This document shows positions 1 to 7,500 of a stretch of DNA of 8,556 nucleotides, piece by piece. The stretch's first letter is position 1; every line of letters starts with the position of its first letter. Both the position numbers and the translations under genes were made by a program. The notes under the pieces were generated by a model, which was given only the letters and a program-made list of their open reading frames with translations, was not told the origin of the DNA and made no database searches. The stretch is from CALSPH01 sp041690035 (GTDB taxonomy: Bacteria; Bacteroidota; Bacteroidia; NS11-12g; UBA955), in the NCBI GenBank assembly GCA_041690035.1, contig JBDNFC010000006.1, forward strand, positions 1 to 8,556. Reading direction: 5' to 3'.

Positions 1-168
1 AATATAACCCGCTGCTGCTGTAAAAACAGTTGGCAAAATTACATAAACGATAAAGTTTAGATATGAAATATCTATTGTAAAATACTTAAAAATAATTGTT
101 TGCAATACCCAAATAAACAACAAGTTTATTGGTCTAAACAAGTGCATTACCTTATTTAATTTATTCAT
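1..168 (-). CDS. UbiA-family prenyltransferase, N-terminal fragment (runs off left edge)
   Basis: This is the first 56 codons of a gene whose 3' end lies outside the window. Translation from the ATG at 168 gives a short basic start, then HLFRPINLLFIW and a hydrophobic helix, and finally LPTVFTAAAGYI at the edge. The RPxNL motif followed by a membrane helix and an AAAGYI segment is how Bacteroidota UbiA prenyltransferases begin. In that family AAAGYI is normally followed by the NDxxD prenyl-diphosphate/Mg site, which is just beyond the window. UbiA enzymes are integral-membrane proteins that move isoprenoid chains onto acceptors in quinone, heme or lipid synthesis. Bacteroidota homologues are often named geranylgeranylglycerol-phosphate geranylgeranyltransferase, but the substrate cannot be told from this fragment. 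The start codon shares one base with the def stop (TAATG), which supports ATG 168 and coupled translation. An in-frame ATG at 147 is the alternative start. Confidence 0.72.
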   Translation of the reverse strand, partial: MNKLNKVMHLFRPINLLFIWVLQTIIFKYFTIDISYLNFIVYVILPTVFTAAAGYI

Positions 169-719
169 TATCGTTTCGGGAACTTCATTTTATAATTTAC
201 ATCAACAATACCTTTGCTTATATTATCTAATCTTTTTTTCAAAAATTGACGTTTTAATGGGTTTATTCTATCTGTAAACAAAACCCCTTCTAGGTGATCA
301 TATTCGTGTTGAATAATGCGCGCAATCATTCCATCAAATGTTTCACTATATGAATTAAAATTTTCATCAAAATAGCTAATTTTAATTTTGGCATTTCGCG
401 ACACATTTTCTCTTATATTAGGAATGCTTAGGCAGCCTTCTTCAAAAGGCCAAGGTGTATCCCACTCTTTTTCTATTGTGGGGTTGATGAATATTTTTTT
501 GAAATTTTTAGGCTTCACATTTTCTAAACTAGAACTGTCTACTAAAAATATTCGAATATTGAGCCCTAATTGTGGGGCTGCAATTCCTATTCCATTGCTT
601 GCTTGCATGGTGTCAGACAAATTGGTAATTATATCTGACAAATTGGGGTAATTTTTATCTATTTCTAGCGATTTTGCCCTCAAAGCAGGGCTGCCGTATG
701 CAAGTATTGGTAAAATCAT
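168..719 (-). CDS. def: Peptide deformylase
   Basis: This cytoplasmic metallo-hydrolase removes the formyl group from the N-terminal methionine of new proteins. All three family motifs are intact in the 183 residues. Motif I is GIGIAAPQLG at 43-52, motif II is EGCLSIP at 94-100, and motif III is QHEYDHLEG at 137-145. Expected metal ligands are Cys96, His138 and His142, with Glu139 as catalytic base. The length is normal for a bacterial deformylase. The ATG at 719 overlaps the ruvX stop in an ATGA arrangement, and the def stop overlaps the start of the UbiA-family gene by one base, so it sits inside a co-transcribed operon. Nothing looks truncated. Identification rests on complete catalytic motifs and is secure. 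Confidence 0.97.
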   Translation of the reverse strand: MILPILAYGSPALRAKSLEIDKNYPNLSDIITNLSDTMQASNGIGIAAPQLGLNIRIFLVDSSSLENVKPKNFKKIFINPTIEKEWDTPWPFEEGCLSIPNIRENVSRNAKIKISYFDENFNSYSETFDGMIARIIQHEYDHLEGVLFTDRINPLKRQFLKKRLDNISKGIVDVNYKMKFPKR

Positions 720-1129
720 TTTATTTTTTCTAAATAAGACTGCAAAATTAATGATGCGCTTATACTATCCAAATTTCCTTTAGCTTTTCTTTTTTGATAA
801 GGCATTCCGCTATCTATCATGCTTTGACGTGCCATTCTAGAGGTTAATCTTTCATCCATTGTATCAATGGTGATGGTTTGAAACGTGTTTTTTAATACTA
901 TTATAAATTGCAATACATCTTGGGTTATATGCGTTTCTTGACCATTTAGTCTTAATGGCATTCCAACTACTATAGCTTCCACAGGCTCTTTTTTTACATA
1001 ATCTTGTAACCAGTCTATCACATCTAAACATTTTATTACTACTAATGGTTTTGCGATAATCTGTAACGGGTCTGTAACAGCAATACCAACTCTTTTTAAA
1101 CCATAATCTATTGCCAATATTCTGCTCAT
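716..1129 (-). CDS. ruvX: RuvX/YqgF-family pre-16S rRNA nuclease / resolvase-like protein
   Basis: The 137-residue RNase H-fold protein belongs to the YqgF/RuvX family. The family is known for 16S rRNA 5'-end maturation and is often annotated as a putative Holliday junction resolvase. Visible signatures are the N-terminal strand with AIDYGLKRVGIAVTDP (Asp8), VVGMPLRLNGQET at about 54-66, MDERLTS at 91-97 (Glu93), and the C-terminal LDSISASLILQSYL with Asp121. Together these give the acidic active-site set. Length is typical. The gene starts at ATG 1129, overlapping the upstream histidine kinase stop as ATGA, and ends overlapping def by 4 nt. Its neighbour def also acts in basic protein synthesis, and ruvX next to def is an arrangement I recall from Bacteroidota genomes. 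Confidence 0.95.
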   Translation of the reverse strand: MSRILAIDYGLKRVGIAVTDPLQIIAKPLVVIKCLDVIDWLQDYVKKEPVEAIVVGMPLRLNGQETHITQDVLQFIIVLKNTFQTITIDTMDERLTSRMARQSMIDSGMPYQKRKAKGNLDSISASLILQSYLEKIK

Positions 1130-2340
1130 AACATTTTAGATTTGGGTAAAATAATTCTAAAAGTAGTTCCCATATTTAATTGTGATTCTTTTACAAAAAT
1201 ACGACCAGAATGATACTCTTCTATAATTCTTTTTACAAGAGATAAACCCAATCCCCAACCTCTTTTTTTGGTAGTATAGCCTGGTTTAAAAATCGTTTTA
1301 AACTTAGAACTTAAAATCCCCTTGCCTTGATCTTTGATATCAATGCATATGTGTTGTTTAATTTTGGTGAGTTTTATATTTATCTTTCCCTTTGAATGCG
1401 GGGTGGCATCTATTGCGTTTTTTACCAAATTTTCTATTACCCAACTAAATAGCGGCATATTGACATTAATCATTTCCTCATCAACTAAAAATAAAATTTG
1501 AAAATTTATTTGGGGCGAAACCCTACTTTTTAAATAATCAATACTTAGTTGCAAGGCTTCATTAATTCCTTGAGGTTTTAAGATAGGTTCACTGCCAATT
1601 TTTGAAAACCTTTCTGTAATAATATGCAAGCGATCCATGTCTTTTTTCATTTCAGAAAAGGCAAGCTCATTTGCATTCGATTTATCTTCCTCCATCAGTG
1701 TTATCCATGCCAAAAGCGAACTCATGGGAGTGCCTAATTGATGAGCCGTTTCTTTTGCAAGCCCTACCCAAACTTTGTTTTGCTCACTTTTTCTGGCATA
1801 GGAAAAAGCAAAATAAGCAATTAATAAAAATATGCCTACAATTGCCAATTGATAAATGGGATAATATTTCAATTTCTGCAATAGTACGCTGTCATCGTAA
1901 TATACCTTTTGAATTTCTCCATCTCCCAAATTTATAACTATAGGATCATGGCCTTTTGCTTTCATCGAAGCTAGTTTTTTTTGAATTTTTTCGGGATTGC
2001 AAAGCACAGAACTGTCTAAATTTCTGGCTTCTATGCTCCCATCTTGGCGCACTAAAATAACAGGTATTGTGGTATTATCTGTTATTATTTTTGCATAGAA
2101 ACCTACATCTTCTGCACTCACATCTGGATCTATAATTGCTGTGGTAGCTTGAGCCCAAATTTCTACTTTTTTTACTTCTTCTGTTTTTAATTGATTGGCA
2201 AGTTTGGTAGTATATAATATGCTAATTGCCCCTATAGCAAGTGCAGCCAAAATAAGTGATAACTTAATGTAATGTTTTAACTGATAGGTATATTTTAGCC
2301 AATTAAACAAATTAGTTGTATTATAAAGTGGCTGTGGCAA
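1126..2340 (-). CDS. Membrane sensor histidine kinase (orphan)
   Basis: This 404-aa sensor kinase has two membrane helices, at about 26-46 and 164-182. They flank a roughly 115-residue periplasmic sensor segment of no family I recognise. The cytoplasmic part has an H-box, AKETAHQLGTP, with His200 as the likely phospho-acceptor. It is followed by a HATPase_c domain with N-box ENLVKNAID at 303-311, G1 box DQGKG at 337-341 and G2 box GWGLGLSL at 361-368. There is no HAMP linker that I can see, and no response regulator in the window, so the partner is unknown. The start is unusual. No in-frame ATG exists between an upstream stop (2392-2394) and residue 126, so I use TTG at 2340, which overlaps the pyrE end by 20 nt; a GGAG lies about 12 nt upstream. 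A TTG at 2310 is an alternative. Translation is probably coupled to pyrE. Confidence 0.9.
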   Translation of the reverse strand: MPQPLYNTTNLFNWLKYTYQLKHYIKLSLILAALAIGAISILYTTKLANQLKTEEVKKVEIWAQATTAIIDPDVSAEDVGFYAKIITDNTTIPVILVRQDGSIEARNLDSSVLCNPEKIQKKLASMKAKGHDPIVINLGDGEIQKVYYDDSVLLQKLKYYPIYQLAIVGIFLLIAYFAFSYARKSEQNKVWVGLAKETAHQLGTPMSSLLAWITLMEEDKSNANELAFSEMKKDMDRLHIITERFSKIGSEPILKPQGINEALQLSIDYLKSRVSPQINFQILFLVDEEMINVNMPLFSWVIENLVKNAIDATPHSKGKINIKLTKIKQHICIDIKDQGKGILSSKFKTIFKPGYTTKKRGWGLGLSLVKRIIEEYHSGRIFVKESQLNMGTTFRIILPKSKML

Positions 2341-2971
2341 GAAAATCTTCGCTCCATTTAGCTGGGTTTTTGCTCCATTTAATAAAGTTGTCTAAATAAT
2401 CTTGTGATAAATAATTATTTTCTATTGCTATTTTTGACAAAATATCTAAATTGGTAAGAGAAATACAGATACAATTAGCATTTTTAAAGGCAAGTTCTGC
2501 GCTGGGCAAACTATAAGTAAAAATGCTTAATACTGCCAAAACCTCTGCTGTTTCGCGAACGGCATCTACTGCCCTTAGACTGCTAAGCCCTGTGGATATT
2601 AAATCTTCTATGAGGACGACTTTTTTTCCGGCTTCTAAAAAACCTTCAATTTGATTTTTCATCCCATGATTTTTTGGTTCTGGACGCACATAGCAATATG
2701 GCAAGTTTAATCCAGCCGCCACAAGCGCACCTTGGGCAATACCTGCTGTGGCTACTCCTGCTATCACCTCAGTTTCAGGAAATTTCTGCTTTATCTCTTT
2801 AATATAAGCAATCGTAATCAAGGTTCTAAGGTCTGGAAATGAGAGTGTTTTTCTATTATCACAATAAATGGGTGACCTCAATCCACTAGTCCAAGTAAAG
2901 GGATTAACAAAATTAAGTTTTACCGCCCCAATGTCTAAAAGTTTTTTTGCAATTTCTAAAGATGTATTCAT
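2321..2971 (-). CDS. pyrE: Orotate phosphoribosyltransferase
   Basis: This cytoplasmic enzyme of de novo pyrimidine synthesis joins orotate to PRPP to give orotidine 5'-phosphate. In the 216-aa reading the N-terminal substrate segment WTSGLRSPIYCDNR lies at 27-40. The catalytic loop YVRPEPKNHG is at 94-103 (Lys100, His102), and the PRPP-binding motif VVLIEDLISTG is at 118-128 (Glu122, Asp123). Length is normal for PyrE. I chose ATG 2971 over an in-frame TTG at 2992: it gives a typical N-terminus, and the longer start would fall inside the promoter box at 2990-2997. It is the first gene of a five-gene overlapping operon and is divergent from the NUDIX gene. The C-terminus has a short internal repeat (KWSKNPAKWSED), whose second DNA copy carries the GGAG in front of the kinase TTG start. 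Confidence 0.95.
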   Translation of the reverse strand: MNTSLEIAKKLLDIGAVKLNFVNPFTWTSGLRSPIYCDNRKTLSFPDLRTLITIAYIKEIKQKFPETEVIAGVATAGIAQGALVAAGLNLPYCYVRPEPKNHGMKNQIEGFLEAGKKVVLIEDLISTGLSSLRAVDAVRETAEVLAVLSIFTYSLPSAELAFKNANCICISLTNLDILSKIAIENNYLSQDYLDNFIKWSKNPAKWSEDFLATATL

Positions 2972-2978
2972 ATTTTTG
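2946..2978 (+). promoter_or_regulatory. Candidate Bacteroidota promoter for the NUDIX gene
   Basis: TATTTTTG at 2971-2978 matches the TAnnTTTG -7 consensus of Bacteroidota housekeeping promoters exactly. TTTG at 2946-2949, the end of a T-run, sits 21 nt upstream, within the usual spacing of the -33 element. Transcription would start near 2984, about 9 nt before the NUDIX ATG. The whole promoter lies over the 5' end of pyrE. The match is by eye, and such boxes are common in AT-rich DNA, but the position is right. Confidence 0.55.
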
Positions 2979-2989
2979 ACAACACTTCG

Positions 2990-2997
2990 CAAATGTA
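2990..2997 (-). promoter_or_regulatory. Candidate -7 box for the pyrE operon
   Basis: Read on the minus strand this is TACATTTG, an exact TAnnTTTG match. It would start transcription near 2984, about 12 nt before the pyrE ATG at 2971. No clear TTG or TTTG -33 element is visible at the expected distance upstream, so the promoter may be weak or need an activator. It covers the first codons of the divergent NUDIX gene. Confidence 0.45.
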
Positions 2998-3607
2998 TAA
3001 AATATTTATTAATGATAGTGTATTAATTATTGCAGACACCCAAAATGTGGATAATATTGAAATGTCAAATAGCGTAATACAAGATCAAGTAGCTACATTA
3101 TTTAGGACTATTTTATCTGAAATTAATCCTAGTGGTTCAAACACTTATTATTTATTTTCAGATAACCCAAAAAATACAATGATGGAATTGCAGCAAACTT
3201 TCAAATTTATAAGGGCAGCAGGCGGGTTGGTGGTAAACAAAAATAATCAATATTTAGCCATAAAAAGAAATAAAAAATGGGATTTTCCGAAAGGAAAATT
3301 AGATAAAGGAGAACGGATGCGCACAGCTGCAAAAAGAGAAGTAATGGAAGAAACTGGGATTAAGCAGTTAAACGTATTAGAAAAAGCAATTACTACCTAT
3401 CATGCTTATATTATCAAGAAAAATATTTATCTAAAAAAAACAAATTGGTATCACATGGTATCTTTTTATGATGGCCCTCTTTTGCCTCAAGAAGATGAAG
3501 GCATTACCAAAGTAAGGTGGGTGGATATTGAATTTTTGAATGCTAAAAAAATTAAAACCTTTCAATCTATAAAAGAAATTATTTCGTTTTTAAATACGAC
3601 TGCATAA
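2993..3607 (+). CDS. NUDIX hydrolase with N-terminal extension
   Basis: The 204-aa protein carries a complete Nudix box at residues 101-123 (G-x5-E-x7-R-E-x-x-E-E-x-G-I). This is the Mg-binding catalytic motif for hydrolysing a nucleoside diphosphate linked to another group. The Nudix fold begins with FIRAAGGLVV at about 72-81, and W96-DFPKGK leads into the box. Ahead of it is an extension of roughly 70 residues (MYKIFINDSVLIIAD and following) that is not part of the core fold. I recall this long form next to pyrE in Bacteroidota, but the substrate is unknown. A nucleotide-related role would suit the divergent pyrE neighbour, though that is inference. ATG 2993 fits a start directly downstream of the promoter at 2946-2978. 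It is the only plus-strand gene here and ends facing the beta-barrel gene. Confidence 0.92.
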   Translation: MYKIFINDSVLIIADTQNVDNIEMSNSVIQDQVATLFRTILSEINPSGSNTYYLFSDNPKNTMMELQQTFKFIRAAGGLVVNKNNQYLAIKRNKKWDFPKGKLDKGERMRTAAKREVMEETGIKQLNVLEKAITTYHAYIIKKNIYLKKTNWYHMVSFYDGPLLPQEDEGITKVRWVDIEFLNAKKIKTFQSIKEIISFLNTTA

Positions 3608-3620
3608 GTCTACATATTAA

Positions 3621-3646
3621 GCAATTCTAATTAAGGTTTAGAATGC
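3621..3646. terminator. Weak hairpin, possible NUDIX-side terminator
   Basis: A 7-bp perfect stem pairs ATTCTAA (3624-3630) with TTAGAAT (3638-3644) around a 7-nt loop. A bulged A at 3623 and two further GC pairs (3621-3622 with 3645-3646) extend it. It begins 14 nt after the NUDIX stop codon. No T-run follows on either strand, so it is not a classical intrinsic terminator. It may be an RNA 3'-end stabiliser or simply chance in AT-rich DNA. Confidence 0.3.
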
Positions 3647-3651
3647 CATGT

Positions 3652-3683
3652 CCAATATAATTATCTAAGAACTTAAATATTGG
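3652..3683. terminator. Second weak hairpin in the convergent gap
   Basis: CCAATAT (3652-3658) can pair with ATATTGG (3677-3683) around an 18-nt loop. The stem is AT-rich, the loop is long and no T-run follows. It could help end either converging transcript, but the evidence is thin. Confidence 0.18.
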
Positions 3684-3887
3684 TCGAATGCATGTTTACT
3701 TATAAATTTTTTCAAAGCTATCTTTACCCCACCAATTGTAGGACTGCTAATATTTAAAATTTCTAGATTTTAGGCAGTTAAAAAGATTGGAGAGCATTAG
3801 ACTGATGTCATTAAAAACATTTACTACTCCATTAAATACAAGAAAACTTAAGCTGAGTATTCCTGCAATTAAATTAAATCTATTTAG

Positions 3888-4577
3888 TTATTCAACAAAG
3901 TAAGTGAAACATTTTAAACCCAAAGTACCAAAGTTATTTTGAGCAGAATTGTCAATTTTCTTATGAATTTGATGCTGGTAAAAAAAGACCCAACGCATAG
4001 CAACTGTTGATGAAATTTCAAATTCCTTGCCAACTTCAAATTTGGCAACAAATCCAAGTTTACTCAAATCATCGTCTGCAAAAGTATATTGATTTGTGCT
4101 GATATCTGCCAATGGATTGGTTAATTCTATCTTATTAATTTTTCTAGCAACATAATCAATCCCAGCTCCAAAATTTACCACAAATTTCGGTGGTGCAATT
4201 TTACCAAGAATGGTATGCGAAACCATAAAATTAAACCCATCTGTTTTTTCAATTTGCCTTCCCTTTTGAACGGTATTATTAATTACAGGTATTTTCATTC
4301 GATCAAACCTGACTCTATTTACATTTTGCCAATATGAAAGCTGATAATCCCACTGTCTTAATGGCCTGTTTCTTATATAATGAAATTGAAAAGCATTGGT
4401 ATAACCCAATTGTCTAATACTTGTTGGGTGGTTTTTTTTGAAAGAAGAATTAAAAATAGGAGTGCCTAATTGATAAGAAAATCCATAAGCGCTATTGGCT
4501 AAAAAAATGTCCTTTTTTGAGGCATTTGCATCAACGCAAGACAATAATAGAAAGAGGTAAACTAATTTTTTTATCAT
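3888..4577 (-). CDS. Exported protein, predicted small outer-membrane beta-barrel
   Basis: I do not recognise the family. The 229-aa product begins with a signal peptide: MIKK, a hydrophobic stretch at 5-13, and a likely signal peptidase I site after ANA at 17-19. Cys14 in LLSC is a poorer lipobox alternative. The rest shows alternating hydrophobic/polar stretches rich in aromatic residues, for example YGFSYQLG, NAFQFHYI, WDYQLSYWQ, FVVNFGAGIDYVA, FVAKFEVGKEFEI, MRWVFFYQH and the C-terminal FGTLGLKCFTYF. I count about eight such strands, which suits an eight-stranded outer-membrane barrel. It starts 3 nt after the stop of the giant T9SS type B protein, so the two are very likely co-transcribed. 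PorP/SprF-type barrels often follow such proteins, but this one is shorter than that family as I know it and lacks its typical N-terminus. A partner or anchor role is inference from position. Confidence 0.65.
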   Translation of the reverse strand: MIKKLVYLFLLLSCVDANASKKDIFLANSAYGFSYQLGTPIFNSSFKKNHPTSIRQLGYTNAFQFHYIRNRPLRQWDYQLSYWQNVNRVRFDRMKIPVINNTVQKGRQIEKTDGFNFMVSHTILGKIAPPKFVVNFGAGIDYVARKINKIELTNPLADISTNQYTFADDDLSKLGFVAKFEVGKEFEISSTVAMRWVFFYQHQIHKKIDNSAQNNFGTLGLKCFTYFVE

Positions 4578-4580
4578 TTT

Positions 4581-7500
4581 TTAGTTTATTAGTACTTGAC
4601 CATTGAGGTAAAACTCTTTTCCATTTTCAATATAGGGGCTTTTCAATCTTAATATCCAATAGTACGCCCCATTTTGAACATCTTTTCCGTTCCATCCGAC
4701 AGCTGGATTGCTGGTTTCAAACAATTTCTCCCCCCATCTATTATAAATGGTAAATAAATAATCTTTTTCTAAACATCCGTCCAAAACAGGTTTAAATAAG
4801 TCATTTAATCCGTCATTGTTGGGCGTAAATACATTTGGCACATGTACTTTACACAAACAGTTTTTGGTTTGTAGTTTAAACGTGTCTATTGAAGTTCCGC
4901 ATTCATTGCTCCCTTTTAGCCAATAAACCCCATTGACACTTACTGTTTTTAACGCATTTTTACTGGCATCATTCCATAAATAATTTGGATTGCCAAAAGC
5001 CTTTAGGTTTGATAAGACTATCGAATCATTGCTACAGATAATAGTGTCTTCCAATAATTGAACTTTAGGTGTTTGTATAAATTGAATTTGAATGTCATCT
5101 ATCCTTTTACAATTGTTTTTACTTATTGCTAACCAATATGCTTGGCTCAATTTCGCCACTAACTGGGTATTACTAGAAGCGTCATTCCACAAATAAGTGT
5201 AAATATTTGGATTTAAAACGGGGCTTGGTGAAATATTAAAGGCAGAATCATTGCAGATTAGCGTATCATTGCCCAGCGTGAAATAAGGTACATCTTCTAT
5301 AATTATTTCAATTGAATCAAATTGAACACATATATTCTCTTTAATGCTCAACCAATACTTTCCTGAGGTTTTTGGTGTAATTTTTTGAGTAGTTTCACCC
5401 GTATTCCAAGTGATATTTCCCAATAAGTTACTTTGTAATAATACGCTATCCTTGCTACAGTATTGGCTATCACCCATAATTTGCAAGCTATTTTTTGGCA
5501 AATAGGATTGAACATTTTTATTCAAATTTTTAGTGCACTTCCCATTTTTAATGGCCAATGATATATTGCCTGCCATTGTTACCATCAAGCTATCTGCATT
5601 GACAGAATTATTCCATAAATAAGAATTGTTTATTTGAGTCGGATTAGGCTTTAACCATAAAGCATTTGAGTTACAAATAATCGAATCTCCTATAATAGAA
5701 TTGGTTGTTATACTATCAAAATGAACGTAAAAACTATCTCTTAAAGTGCAACTAGTGACAACCTCCAACCAAAATAAACCTTTACTTTTCATTGTATTGT
5801 AAGATGTAGTTTTTCCATCACTCCACAAATAACTATTTCCAGAAACACTTGGATTTAAAACTATTGAGTCGGTGTTACAAATAGTGGTATCCGTAAATTT
5901 AAAAAAGCCGTCTATTATATTGCTTTTCTTAATCAATACACTATCTATGGCTGTACAGCCAGAATTTGGATTTGTAGCAGTACGGTACATCCAAAATGGA
6001 GAACTTTCTACTTTAATCTTAACTAACCCATCATTATTTTCAATAATTTTATTAGCTGGAAACCAAGAATAATTTAGATCACTTAAATTGTATTTACCTG
6101 CCAATACGGTATCTCCAATGCATCCCACAAGGGTATCATCAGCCATGTCCGCATAGGGAGGAGAGCTTACTCCAATGTAAAAAGTTTCTTCAAAACTGCC
6201 ACAAATATCAGATACTTTTAAATTGTAGAAAGTAGCACCAGCTTTGTTAAAAGTTATAAAAGGTGGTGTAACGCCCTTATAAGTGGTGATACTCATATTG
6301 GGGCCAAATGTCCATTCGTAGGTTGCTGGGCCAAAAGGTTTGGTTAAATTTTTGATTTTTAATGTATCATTCATACAATAAATTTGCTTATCGGATTGGG
6401 CCACTGGCCATGTTTTACAGCAAGTGCTATCTACTTTGATAAAGATAGTGTCTGAACTTATTTTTCCAGCAATATTGCGCGCCACGGCCCAAATTTTTGT
6501 GCTTTCAAGCGTTCCTATTTTTGGGTCATGAAAAATATATTTACCGTTAAAGTATTTTCTCGGGTACCAATCTACCAAAATATTTCCTTTTTCACATATT
6601 ATGTGCTCTATTCCTAAATTAACACTATCACCATAACAAATTGTTGGAACTTTAAGCAGTTTTATTTTAAAGCTATCTGGAATGTTTATTGTTTTTATAA
6701 TGGTATCGAAACAGGCTCTTCTACCATCACTACCTGCTATCAGCTTTACTTGATAATTTCCAGGATTTTTATATTTGTAAGTAAAACTAGATTTGCCAAT
6801 CACGCTATCCCCATTTCCTAAATACCATTTAAAATAAGCCACATTTTGAGCATTAGAGTCAATGCTTGTGCTGCTGAAAAATTGATTTTCAGTGTAACAA
6901 ACCGGATTGATATGAAAATTTGCTTTCAATCGACATTTAGAAAAATCTGGATCTTTAACACATATTCTTTGCATATTCAAAATCCACGCTGCACCCCTAT
7001 TTGTGCCCCCTTCATTGTCAAAACGAGAACCTACCAGTAAATCTGGCTCACCATCTTTATTATAATCGCCAATTCGCACTGCATCAACACCAAAATTATT
7101 TCCAATATTTAAAGACCCTATAAAATTTCCAGATGTAGCACTTATTTTTTGATATTCGCGCACACTCCCATCTCTATTCATAAACATTAGATAAACAGCC
7201 CCTTTATCAGTTCCACCATCATCTTTATAAATAGAGGAGGCGGCAATATCTTGTATCCCATCCCCATCCCAATCGCCAATATTTTTAATAGCGTACCCTA
7301 GAATATCTGTTGTAGTAAGATCTGTTGGACCTCCATTAACACCTTTGGATATTTTAGTATAAGTCTTAACCGTCCCATTGGCATTCATAAAAAGCACATA
7401 GAGTGCCCCTGCGTTCGTGGCTCCATCATCGTCTAAATGCGCAGAAACAATAATATCAACCACGGTATCTTGGTCTAAATACCCCATTGTGGCAGTATGA

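Larger units (their letters stand above)
3608..3887. other. Convergent intergenic region with no recognisable gene
   Basis: This 280-nt AT-rich stretch separates the 3' ends of the NUDIX gene and the beta-barrel gene, so neither start lies here. It holds two weak hairpins (3621-3646 and 3652-3683). It also contains a minus-strand open stretch of 46 codons (3750-3887) that continues the beta-barrel frame after its TAA stop. No RNA gene, promoter or repeat family is recognisable. Confidence 0.7.

Noticed and set aside
388..651. 87-codon plus-strand open frame opposite def
   Set aside because: It lies wholly antisense to a complete peptide deformylase with intact motifs, resembles no known protein and is explained as a shadow of that gene.
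1671..1937. 88-codon plus-strand open frame opposite the histidine kinase
   Set aside because: It is antisense to the kinase coding region and shows no domain or promoter of its own.
2972..2992. TTG at 2992 as the pyrE start
   Set aside because: It adds seven residues not typical of PyrE, and the codon falls within the predicted promoter box for the same gene. ATG 2971 is the better start.
3761..3770. TCTAGA-centred inverted repeat as an operator
   Set aside because: The symmetric part is only six bases plus loose A/T flanks and it lies in a gap between two gene ends, so chance is the simplest explanation.
5872..6072. 66-codon plus-strand open frame inside the giant gene
   Set aside because: It is a short antisense frame within a long coding repeat region, with no independent support.
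6846..7040. 64-codon plus-strand open frame inside the giant gene
   Set aside because: It is antisense to the PKD/FG-GAP junction and has no recognisable features.
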